Shown in pieces: positions 11,661 to 23,100 of a stretch of DNA of 64,000 bases. The notes under the pieces were generated by a model. The model had not been told where the DNA came from. It searched no databases and worked only from the letters and a program-made list of their open reading frames with translations. Positions within the stretch are counted from its first letter, which is position 1, and each line of letters opens with the position of its first letter. A program made the position numbers and the translations under genes. Source of the stretch: Diplocarpon mali (lineage: Eukaryota; Ascomycota; Leotiomycetes; Helotiales; Drepanopezizaceae). The DNA is taken from the NCBI GenBank assembly GCA_024741835.1, contig JAENRP010000161.1:34345-98344 (forward strand). The letters are read 5' to 3'.

Positions 11661-11842
11661 AGAAGTAACGTGGTAAATCATTATATAATCATTTAATTAG
11701 AACTAAATCATGTAGCTTAGTTCTGCAGGTCGTTCTTCACTTCATTCAGTATTCTCTTTACTTAATCAGAAAAGCGTATAGTCGGGGGCGACTATATATA
11801 GGACTTAATGAGATGGGTCACGTGAAGGGCACGTACTACTAT

Positions 11843-11968
11843 TGTCAGAATCCAAGGGTGTAGAGTCTGAGTTCTATGGAGCTGTAGGAGTATATATATA
11901 CACGGTATGCTTACTAAGCCTTAGTCTCCGTTCCGTACGCAATCTCCGTACCTTGTATATTTCTAACA
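11843..11968 (-). mobile_element. Solo LTR, opposite orientation, with target duplication ACTAT
   Basis: A 126-bp reverse-oriented LTR of the same copia family, reading TGTTAGAAATATAC at its minus-strand start and ending in CA. The 5-bp repeats ACTAT (11838-11842 and 11969-11973) flank it exactly. This is the third independent insertion of the family in the window. Confidence 0.92.
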
Positions 11969-12248
11969 ACTATATGGTAATCCCGTACTCAACATGAGCC
12001 GGGGAATTTACATAACATAACTACCCTCTTGATCTCCATGGCTCGCGAACCTAATTGCGTATGGGAAGAGGAGAAACATGGAGCCAAAGACAATACAGGA
12101 TAGATGCACACTTATAGCTGTATCAGGTAAACCTTTGCGACCAACTGGCGCACCCTAATACGTTAGAAACACCCAGAATGACTACATTCCTGAATATCTC
12201 CCACCAACCAAAGTCCTTATTATGTCAACTTCCCTAAGCCTCATAACC

Positions 12249-14138
12249 TCAAGCGTTCCTTCTGGAAAGCCCAACTAACGTCCTAATCGCTCCCCACAGG
12301 CCCCTCCCAGTCTCCCTACGCTGCTGTCTCTCGACCTCCTTATTTTCTCGCCCCAGCAGAACCCACAACAAGCTTGTCACCAAGTTTCCCACAAGATACC
12401 CCAACGCTAATCCATACCCCATTTACCACCTCGGGCTTGCATTCGGACAATACAACTGCGTGCCAAGCACTGCGCCCAAGTTCCCGATCGTAATGGTCAT
12501 CGCAGTAGCAGTGGCGCGTTTTGACTGCCCAGAAACGTTGGCCGCAGCCCAAAAGAGCACGATAGCGGTGGAAGGATAGATACAGGCGGCCTCAAGGACC
12601 ATGCCGACGTATGAGACTCCCGGGTAGTGTGTTGGCGCTGTGAGCAGGATTATATACCTCACGATACCCAAAGTAGTGCATGCCATATGAACGGAGCGCG
12701 CAGTCTAGTCTTCTCGCTTAGGATCGCGACGACGACTGTCAGGATCAAAGCTATGGCGTACGGAGTGACAGTAAGAAGTTGGGCTTCAGCAGATGAGTAG
12801 CCTGATTGTTTGATGACGGTTGGCAGGAAGAGAGAGAGCGTGTACAGTGAAAGTGACATGGTGTGAAAGCCGAAGCCGTAAAGCCAGCACCTGTAGTTCG
12901 CGAGTGCAGCTCGTACGTTAGCCCGGTCGGATGCTTCTTCATTGGCGGCATCGCTTGAGGTTGCGAGACGCGCGTGGATGAATGTCCGTTCGGGGGTGCC
13001 GAGGAAATGGGCTGTGGATGGGTAGTTGTCGATGAAGGAGTAGGCATCAATAACGACGACTACAGTGAGGAGGCTTTCCTATGCACAGAGACAGTCTGAA
13101 ATTGTGCTCAAGACGTCTGGAGAAGAAAACATGATGAGGATAAGGAGACTTACCATAATGAAAATCCAGCTCCAGCCCTCATATCCCCCAACCCCATCCA
13201 TTTTCGTAATTCCAAAAGCTTGGATTTCTCTGAAGGCAACAGCCAAGCCGGCAGCCGGGAAGAACAAGGCGACTCTGTAATGCACTTCCGTCCTCTCTTT
13301 TCACATCGATAGGTAGAATACTACACTGGGAAAGTGGCCAGATTTTGAGATACCTAGGAAGAAGCACGCGACGAGGAAGCCAGCCATATCTTGTGTCACT
13401 CCAAGCAAGGTGGCTACAATGGCCCACTTCAACTAAGTTAGCCTTGGATTTCTGGGTGCCCTGCTTTCGTTTCATGAAAGAAAGCATTTGACCTTTACAT
13501 ACATACGGCGAGCGCAAGAGTGGGAAGCAAGAATCGTGGTTCAGCAATTTTAAGGATGGTATTGCAGGGAATTTCAAAGAGGACCTGTCGTGAATATCAG
13601 CTTGACCCTGCTTTCCCATCTCACCACTCTTCCATCCATACAATCGTAATATCTCGAGAAAGAAATTAGAAAAGTAAAGTCTGAACGACTTACATAACCA
13701 ATAAAGTATATTGTCAATGTTCAAAGATTACGATTCCCCGTTACATGCAAATCCGTTATTAGACCTTCAATCCTCGCATTGCTAACCGTGCAGCAGGGAT
13801 CAGCAATAAGTAAAAGCTTCCTGAACCGATTCCCTCTTCCGAACCCCTTTTTGAAGGTCCGCCGCATCTCAAGCTATAGTAGACGCTACCAGCTCCTAGG
13901 AATAAGACTCACTATTACTCCAATCTGGGGAACTTTATAGATACAGCAGCGCCAACGGCGGTAGCAACTTCAGATCCAATCTCTTCAAGAGCGTTTTCTT
14001 GTTGATACCCATCGGATTCCTGATCTGGGTCATGATTACGCCTTTTTGATCAGAAGAATGTTGACAGGGATAACTGCCGCTCGTGGGCTGTTCCAAGAGA
14101 GAGGGAGATGGAAGTATTTTTAGTTTAAGGACTACCAT
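12249..14138 (-). pseudogene. Decayed MFS transporter of the anion:cation symporter (allantoate permease-like) family
   Basis: Minus-strand blocks follow the family in order: LKRLDLKLLPPLALLYL near 13960, NARIEGLITDLHVTGN near 13760, FEIPCNTILK near 13580, GVTQDMAGFLVACFFLG near 13380, HYRVALFFPAAGLAVAF near 13270, KMDGVGGYEGWSWIFI near 13180, SLSLYTLSLFLPTVIKQSGY near 12830, AILSEKTRLRAPF near 12700, GVSYVGMVLEAACIYPS near 12595 and GNLGAVLGTQLY near 12460. Such permeases import allantoate, small peptides or organic anions through the plasma membrane. Lesions: TGA at 13731-13733, TGA at 13301-13303, a frameshift near 12680, and TAA at 12423-12425 followed by 57 further in-frame codons. Several introns are still recognisable (for example GTAAGT..CATAG between SWIFIM and ESLLTVVV). 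It is not functional as a full-length transporter. Confidence 0.88.
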
Positions 14139-15188
14139 TTTGAAAATACCTTAACCTTCAATATTGAAAGTCTGTAATAAACATGATAGAAGGTACAAAA
14201 GCCAGACTGCTGAGACGTCAAAGTGTTACAAGATCACAAAGATGTATACATATTAACATGGAGAAAGTGGCAAAGGCCCGACGTTTCCTTAACCTAGAGA
14301 TTAATTCAACACAAATGATGCAATCCAGACAAATAAAGGAAGGATGTCTAGCCATGTTCAAGACCGTCAAATGAGCAATCCAAGCATATGTCAAAAATAG
14401 CTGACTCATGTGGACTTTCTCTAATTCATACTCCTCTTGTGCTTGATAAAAGGCTTGGAGGTCGCACCTCGGGTTTAGCAGATGGTGAGCCTTGAGGCAC
14501 AGATGTGGTGATATGGAAATTAACACTTAGTGCTACGTCTAGGGCAGCGCAAGTGTATTTGTAGCCGTAAACCGATAAGCAGGTCTGTAAGGTACTCGTA
14601 ATTCACACAGCCACCGACTATTTACAAATCCACACTCACTGGAGACATGAGTTAGAAAGAAACTGATTCATTATTATAGACTAAGAACGCTGACTTTGCC
14701 CCTAAAATTAAAAACTCAGCTTCCTTATGAATAGAAGTCTGAATTTTCATCATCTTCATTTTTCTTTCTTTTCTTTCCTTCTTTCGCCATCTCAATGGCT
14801 CGTTCACTTATGTAGTGCTATGCGTTCCGTTTCATCCTAATCTCTGCCTTTACTCAAGGTCGAGAAACAAGCGAGGGAGGTTATCGTAGCCAAAGCCACA
14901 TCCGAAACACTTTGTAGGTGTCCATGCAGCATTAACTCCATTTCATGCATTCCGAGAAGATGCAAAAGAACAATGTATTGTAGTAAAGATGATGAAGTGA
15001 AGGGGAAATGTTATCTTGTTGGGCTGGCTAGAAGCAAGTGGTCAACATAGAGCAGAAGTCAGGTATCTGTTATTTCACCCGAAGAGTACAAAAGCGACAG
15101 CAAGAGTCGGGAATTTGGCGATTTTACAAGGTCGAGGTGGACTGGACTGCGCTGCTTATTTAAGTGAGTGAGCAGGAATTTGCAGGAC
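14139..15188. other. Intergenic
   Basis: No supported gene. Short open frames at 14183-14526 on both strands lack protein character. The stretch probably contains the 3' flank of the Red1-like gene. Confidence 0.5.
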
Positions 15189-18100
15189 TTAAATTGAAGT
15201 GCCTTCGAGCGTCGCCAAAACTTTGGACTTATCGCCAAGGAATTTTGCGCGGTGAGCAATAATGTCAGAAGCAATGATGTCAAAGTCTCGGATCTTCCGC
15301 ACTCGCAGGTCCATAAGAACCCCTCTCAAACCAGCACAGAAACGCTCTCGCTGCTCGCCTTTAAACTCTTCTGGCGAGCCAAGAGCCGTGAGGACAGCAT
15401 CATCTATGAGTTCACGAGTCAGCCTATAACATGGAGAGTTAATAGGAGAGGGACCCGTGTTGGCTGTATGCAACAAACCACGCACCAGGGAGAACGATAT
15501 CTCGGAAATGTTGCTCAGCGCAGGTCGCATCGTTACAGATTCCACCAGCGAGTTCATAACGACAAAATTCAGTTTTTGTCTTGATTCTGTGGCTGTACGT
15601 CTTTGAACGCAAACCACCTCGCACATCTTGCTTGAAACAGGGATGAAACCGATAAGCTGCGAATCGTTTTAAAGGGCTCTCGTATGGTGTGAACAACTCG
15701 TGCTTTGGCTTATCGGCTGCCGGGGCAGTATCCTGATAAAGTCAGCCAGATATAACAAACGTTTGAAGAATATTCTGTTACTCCAACCACTTTCGGAGGA
15801 ATATCATTTCCCGAGACTAGACCATTCCCTGTATGCACTTGATCGACATGGTTAATTCGATTAGCACCGCCATCAGTTGCGATGTTATGATTGGGAGGGG
15901 CAGGGCTAAATGGTGGGGAGTAGGGTGGCTCATTAACAGGGGGTGTAGCTTCTGGTGGCTCGTATTCGTCGGATTGGCCTACGTCTGGTATCGTACGATC
16001 GAGCTTTGGTGAATATTCGGGACTGCGGTTCTCTTCGACCCTGAGTGAAAAGTCAGCAAATGTAGGCGCCCAGATCTTGATATGTATATCCCATGAAAGA
16101 AAAAGATGACATGAGATCCCCAGAAACTGCAGAATTGAGCAAGACTGCATCTACGTTGCTTCGAGATATGTAGTATGTACTGAGAAGTTCAAGGCCAAGA
16201 GAATGGAAATTTTGGGCGTACCCGCTACCTACACTTGGTGCAGAGACTCGGGAGCAAGCTGACTAGAGTCTGGAGCGTAGAAGTCATCCGTGTCCATATC
16301 CGCGCCGGCGGGAGAGTCTACTTCAGCACGAACGGCCTCCTGCAGTGCTGCTTCGAGAGCCTGATCCTGGGTAGCGATAGTGTCAGATAGCGCGACAGTA
16401 TGAAAAAGGTCCCGAACACTCGTGAAGAAAATGGTGGAGACTCTAATACATACGGTTGAGGCAGTCTCCTTCCGTAGTTCTTTGTCCTCTGTCTCTACCT
16501 CTGCATTTACCTTTTCACCATGCTCCCGCACGGCAAGGATCGAATCACTGATGTTGGCGTTCTGTACAGTTGCATGGTCATTGACAAGTTGATTCTGGCT
16601 TTCTTCCGCACTAACAGAATCGTTGTTGATACTTGAGGATTGATAGTTGATCGTGTTTTCGTGGGAGGTTGGAGTTTGCAGATTAGAAAAGTCCGTAGCT
16701 TTGGATTCCGGCTCAGAAGGTTGGACAATGTGGCTAGTGGCTGGGTCGACTACTGCAGATGATTGTGTTCCTACAACTGCAGAATATCGAGGCCGAGAAG
16801 AATCTAGTAAGTATCAGAAAAGACGATATTGAACACACTAGAAACCACAAAATTTAATTTTATTTTTGGGCTTGACATACCTTCGCTACTCGTAGAGACC
16901 TGCCTATTCAGGTCGCTGAGCTTGTCCTTTTGAGCCTGCAATTGTTCTTCGGCCTCTTGTCCAAGACGCTCCATCTCCTCAGCCAATTTGCGCTTGTCAT
17001 CCAAGCCTTTCTGGATCTCGGCCTCGATTTCTTCGATTTCAGCTCTAAGCTGTTCCAACCTCGATTGACCCTGTGATACTTTAGCATCCGCGAGCGGGAT
17101 ATCTGCTGCAATCTTTTCACGACGGAGACGTTTCTGTTCAGCTTCGTTCTTCTCGAGCTCTTCTGCCTTTACAGACTCTGCAGCTTGGGCGTCGGCCAGT
17201 TTTTGTTGCTCGTGGGCGACCTTGCTATCCGCGATTTGAATCATCTGCTGCATTTTGACAGAGTTTTCAACCTTGTCGACAGGATTTGGAGTCGGAGTGT
17301 TGGAGCCAGCACCATTGTCTTCGGAAGCCCGTGGTGTATACGAGCCATTGGAAGTTTGCTTTGCCTTGTGCCGAGCCTCACGGGCAGCGATCTGCTTTTT
17401 CAAAGCTTCCATCTCACTTTCGACGCGTCCAAGGCGCTCAACACGTGCCATAGGATCATTTGCTGCAGCTTGCACCAGAGGAGCAGTTGAAGTGGAAGAG
17501 CTAGGCGGCGGGGTAAAAGGCTTACGCGTTGGAAAGTTGGAAATGGGGGCAATGTTTCTAACAGCTGCAGGCCGTTGGTCAGACATTTTCCGTGCTGACA
17601 ACTTTGGAGACTCTTGGTCGGCTTGAGATTCGAGATCCATTTCGATGTCTTCATCTTCAGAGCCCTCGTCTTCGCTCACGTTGATAACTAGGCGTTGATC
17701 AGCACTACTATGGCCGAAGGGCCTCTTGTACGGTGTAGCAATTTTCTGGTCAAAGTCGGCGGCGACAGGGCGTTTTCTGATATTTTGGTTCGATGGAGCC
17801 ATGGTTCCAGGGGACGTAGTTTCTTGAGCAGTACTCGAGTCGATTGAGGCAGTTTGAGTTGGAATCGTGTTTAGCCTGGATCGGCTATTGTTATTGACAG
17901 ACGTTGTCGACGCCAAAAACAATCCTGGAATGACAGAAGCTGGTTGTTGGGTGGAAGGTCCTGATGAAAAAGAGCTTGGCTCAACCGTGAGGTGTTGTGT
18001 AGCAGGAGAAATAGCAGGGAGAGTCGGAGTAGAAGTTGAAAGGGTTTGTGTGGGTAGTTTAAGGGGCTCTGCCTGAGGACCTAAAATGGCAGGTTTGTTG

Positions 18101-19464
18101 ACATTCTTGGCTGCTGCCTTCTGTGCCCGCTCTTCTCGTGACTTACGAAGTGCCTCCATCTTTGACTGCAGAGTCTTTTCCTTGTCCGTCATAACCGTTA
18201 GCTTTGCAGGTGCAGACACAGCTATAGACGCATGTGTGTTTGCTTCCTGAGATGATAATTCAATGCGCTCTTTTACAGCCCCTAAAAGTCCCTCCCCAAT
18301 AGGTGATTTTGTTTTTGTTTGCCTCAATGACCCATCATCTTTACCTGCGACTTTAGGCTCTGTTTTTGTCAAGTTTACTGTACTATTCGCTGTCTCCGTT
18401 GCCCTGGCGTTATTCCGAGTCATTTTGAGCTCATCAAAGAGACTTTCGACAATATCTTTGCTGAAGCCTTCATCAATATACGTTTGGTAGCGCACATCGT
18501 ATGGCCAGAGATTGAGAATCGCTCCTTGAGCTTTCTTTCGAGAGTCGGCCAAAGACCTGATATTTAATACAGGTGCCATATTCTTAAGATTAGATTGAGT
18601 AGTTGCTGGAAGTAAAGCTTGGCTGGTATCTTCTCTTTGAAAACTTGCATAGTATTCCTTTGTTTGGCCATCGAGTGGCGTTGGGGCACCGATGCTGCTA
18701 CGTGACCATTCGGACTGATTCTGTAGATTGACAGGCCCCTTGCCGGGTTTTGGTCCATATGAGTTGCAAGGGCCAAGCTTTAGTTGTTCATTATCATCCG
18801 ATGAAATATTGGGAGGGTAGAGGCCTGACTGCTGAGACGCCATTTGCGGAGAGTCTCTTAGGCTATAGTTCAACCTGTCTGCTATCACAAATTAGTAACA
18901 GGACAAGCTCAGGAGGTTTGGACCTAGCATACCATGATAGGATGGTTTATGATGACCGTGATCCTTGGATTTCGAGAACACAGCATGCTGGGCAGTGTCA
19001 CTGTAGCCTGTTCTACCATTTTCTCGATACTGAGATGCGCCGTATCCTGTAGGAGTATGCGTGGCCACCGGATTATTATCAAATTCGCTCTCACTCATTT
19101 CACCATGCGAATTAGTGACATCTAGAGCATGCTGCTGAAAGGAAGGCTGATTAGGCGGATGAAAGTTTTGGGGATTGGTATTGTTCTCGTAGCCTGTATA
19201 TGTTGGCAATGGTATGGAGCCCTGGTTCCAACCTTGAAATATGGGTAATGGAGGTACTCCAGACGCGACGGCAGACGCGCTGAAGGATGGAACAGCTCTA
19301 TTATATCCAAATGCAGTTGCAGATGTATCATAATGAGTTGCTATCTGTTCTTGCTGACTCTGATCCGGTTGCAGATACTGAGGTGGGAAAGTAGTAGGAA
19401 GATAATGAGGCCCGGGCTGTTCTCGATACGGGGCGCCATACTGTGCGGCATGATATTCTGACAT
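15189..19464 (-). CDS. Red1-like CCCH zinc-finger protein (MTREC/NURS-type RNA surveillance scaffold)
   Basis: A seven-exon model gives 1253 residues: 18933-19464, 16881-18881, 16454-16803, 16233-16366, 15782-16040, 15482-15732 and 15189-15423. All junctions are in frame, although the last donor (GTGGTT) is weak. The N-terminal ~900 residues are low-complexity (Ser, Pro, Gln, Thr) with a helical Glu/Lys/Gln-rich coiled coil around residues 680-840. Near the C-terminus is the diagnostic block PYESPLKRF..YRFHP, then CRYELAGGICNDATCAEQHF (C-x8-C-x4-C-x3-H), then LTRELIDDAVLTALG and RAKFLGD. This arrangement is the putative zinc-finger domain of fission yeast Red1 and animal ZFC3H1, scaffolds that link the Mtr4-type helicase and nuclear exosome to unwanted RNAs. 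Family membership is from recognised motifs; complex membership is inferred. Divergent from the myosin gene. Confidence 0.8.
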
Positions 19465-20177
19465 GGTTGCGCGTGTGGATATCAAGGCGCATTGTCGTCA
19501 GAGGAGCTGAGAGGTTAGTGAAGGTTGATGATAGAAGTCCCGCAAGCGTGAACGAGCCTCTCGCCTCGAACGCTTCTAACTGCTGCTGAAGTCACTAATC
19601 TGGCCTGGCTAGTACGAATATTTCGCGGAGAATAGAAGAAAGATTACCAGAACCGCGTGAAGGAGAATGACCCGAGCGGCAGGGCAATGCGTAAATGGGA
19701 ATCTTGAGTCAAAGATCGGATTACGACAACTGCTCAACTAACTGATGAGTGAAAGAATCTTGAAGCAAATGAATCGTCGGCGCTAGAGTACGCTGCGCTG
19801 ATTGGTCATTCTTCCATGGAGTCTATTACCTCAGCTGCCAAGGCTTTCCGCCGAATCTATCCCGATCTGAGACAGGCGTGTTTTCGTTTCCCCGGTCAGT
19901 GTTTACATTTGACTCTGCCGACCACTAGCAGCCTCAGCCGGGTCTTCAACAACAGAAGCATTTGCACCTACTTATCACCCACATCACAACTTCCGCATTC
20001 GCTATTTTCCATGTGCTCCAGAAATCTGGATTCGGCCCATCCAAAAAACTCTACCCAGCTGATTCTATCTTGACGGGACTAGAGCAGATGGGAAGTTAGA
20101 TGCGGTGCCGTGCTTAATGTTGTTTTTCTTTCCGAGCACCGACTTCATGTTGACAATAGCGCCTTGAGCACCTCATC
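19465..20177. promoter_or_regulatory. Shared 713-bp promoter region of the Red1-like and myosin II genes
   Basis: The two ATGs (19464 minus, 20178 plus) face away from each other across 713 bp, so both promoters must lie here or in the first introns. I see no clear TATA element. The ORF at 19816-20073 has no protein character. Co-regulation is possible but not shown. Confidence 0.55.
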
Positions 20178-23100
20178 ATGACGTCCAATTCGCCGCAAAG
20201 ACGCAGCAATCCTTTCACAAGATCCGGCTCTTCGTCGCCTGGACCAGTAATTCCGAATGGTAGACCCACGTCCATGGTATCAATGCCGCCTTTGTCGGGA
20301 TCCCAGAGTCCTGCTGGGCACAACCGGTCATATTCATCAATCGCTGGGCTAGTTTCCCCAAACTATAGTTCGGTTACCAGAACACGGTCGAATTCGAAGA
20401 CTACCAACTCGTTGTCCAACACCTTTGCCCCATCATTCATAAAATCAGAGGAGATGCAGCGCGGGGCGGAGACAGTCAAGGGCATCGAAGGGGAAAATGA
20501 CTTCTCGGGGAAACGATATGTCTGGCTTAAGGATCCAGAAAATGCGTTTGTGAAAGGTTGGGTTGTAGAAGAGCTGGATGGGAACCACTTACTAGTTCAA
20601 TGTGATGATGGGAGTGTAAGTTGACCTTATGCGCAAGAATTTCTCAAGGCTAACCTACAAATAGCAGAGAGAAATCCATTCCGACAGTGTCGACAAGGTT
20701 AATCCAGCGAAGTTCGACAAAGCCGACGATATGGCAGAGCTCACGCACCTGAATGAAGCCTCGGTGGTACACAATCTGCATATGCGATACCAAGCAGATT
20801 TGATCTATACATACTCCGGCCTTTTTCTTGTTGCTATCAATCCATATTGCCCATTACCAATCTATACCAATGAGTACATCAACATGTACAAAGGGCAGGG
20901 CCGAGATGATACTAAACCGCACATTTACGCCATGGCAGACGAAGCCTTCCGAAATTTGGTAGACGAAGGACAAAATCAGAGTATTTTGGTCACAGGAGAA
21001 TCTGGAGCAGGAAAAACTGAGAACACAAAGAAGGTTATTCAGTATCTTGCTGCTGTTGCCCACTCGGATTCCCCTGTCAAGAACAAGATGCAGCATTCCA
21101 ACCTATCCCAGCAAATCCTCCGGGCAAATCCTATACTCGAGGCATTCGGTAACGCACAGACCGTACGAAATAACAACTCTTCGCGTTTTGGAAAGTTCAT
21201 CCGAATTGAGTTCACAAGAACCGGGACAATTGCTGGGGCTTATATTGACTGGTACCTGCTAGAAAAATCTCGTGTGGTGCGGCTCAATGCTCATGAACGC
21301 AATTACCATGTATTCTATCAACTATTGAAAGGTGCCGACAGGAAAATGAAGCAGGTTTTTATGCTCGATGGCCTTGACGTCGAAGACTTCGCATATACAC
21401 GGGATGGTCATGATACAATTGCTGGTGTTTCGGATCAGGACGAATGGGACTCCTTAATTGAAGCTTTCGCAATTATGGGATTCTCAGATGAAGAGCAGGT
21501 GGCAATCCTCCGAACCATTGCAGCTGTTCTTCACTTGGGCAACATCACTGTCGTGAAAGAAAGCAGAGCAGCGGACCAAGCACGGCTCGCTGCCGATGCT
21601 CGTTCACATGCCAACAAGGTCTGCAGACTGCTCGGTATACCTATCGAGCCATTTCTGCAAGCACTCTTGCACCCTCGGGTAAAAGCTGGACGTGAATGGG
21701 TTGAAAAGGTTCAGACACCCGAACAAGTCCGATTTGCTATAGATGCTTTGTCAAAGGGTATCTATGAACGCAGTTTTGGAGACCTTGTCACCCAAATCAA
21801 TAGACAGCTTGATCGAACTGGCATGGGAATCGACGACTCCCATTTCATTGGTGTACTTGATATCGCCGGTTTCGAAATATTTGACAAGAACAGCTTTGAG
21901 CAGCTCTGCATCAACTACACCAATGAAAAACTGCAACAGTTCTTCAATCATCACATGTTCGTCTTGGAACAAGAAGAATATGCCCGGGAGCAAATTGAGT
22001 GGAAGTTTATTGATTTTGGACATGATCTCCAACCAACGATTGACCTCATCGAGCTGCCTAATCCCATTGGTATATTTTCTTGCTTGGACGAGGACTGTGT
22101 AATGCCAAAAGCCACGGATAAATCCTTTACAGAAAAGCTGCATTCTCTTTGGGAGAAGAGAACCACAAAATATCGGCCTTCGCGACTTGGACAAGGCTTC
22201 ATGCTCACCCACTATGCCGCCGAAGTTGAGTACTCAACCGAGGGCTGGCTTGAGAAAAATAAAGACCCGTTGAACGATAACATTACCAGACTTCTCGCTG
22301 CATCTACCGAGATGCACGTTGCCTCTCTGTTTGTTGACTGTGCTGTTACCAGTGGCGATCTCTCGACTACCAGAAGCCGTGTCAAAAAGGGGCTGTTTCG
22401 TACTGTTGCCCAAAGACACAAGGAGCAACTTTCGACCCTGATGGCACAGCTTCATTCCACACACCCCCATTTTGTCAGATGTATCATTCCCAATCACAAG
22501 AAACGCTCGAAGCAGTTGAGCGCCAGACTCGTGTTGGACCAACTTAGATGTAATGGTGTTCTCGAAGGTATCAGGATTGCTCGCACAGGTTTCCCCAATC
22601 GCCTTCCATTTTCCGAGTTCAGGCAGCGATATGAGGTTCTCTGTCGGAACCTACCCAAGGGCTATCTTGACGGCCAAACTGTAGCAACAATTATGCTTGA
22701 AAAACTTGGTCTTGACAAATCACTTTTCAGAGTTGGTATTACAAAGGTCTTCTTCAGAGCTGGTGTCTTAGCTGAACTAGAAGAGCAACGGGATACTTTG
22801 ATTGGTGAAATCGTTGCCCGATTCCAGTCTGTCGCTCGTGGATTTACACAGCGACGCATTGCAAATAAGAGACTGTATCGAGCGGAGGCCACACGTATTA
22901 TACAAAGAAATTTCCAGGTATATCTTGATCTTTGTGAGAACCCCTGGTGGAGGTTGATGGCAAAGATGAAGCCTCTTCTTGGTGCCACCCGTACGTCTAG
23001 CGAATTCAAGAGGAAAGAAGAAGAGATTCAGAGGCTGAGGAAGAAAATGGACCTGGAGGAGGCAGACCGCAAGCATCTCGAAGAAGAACGCCGCAAGGCT

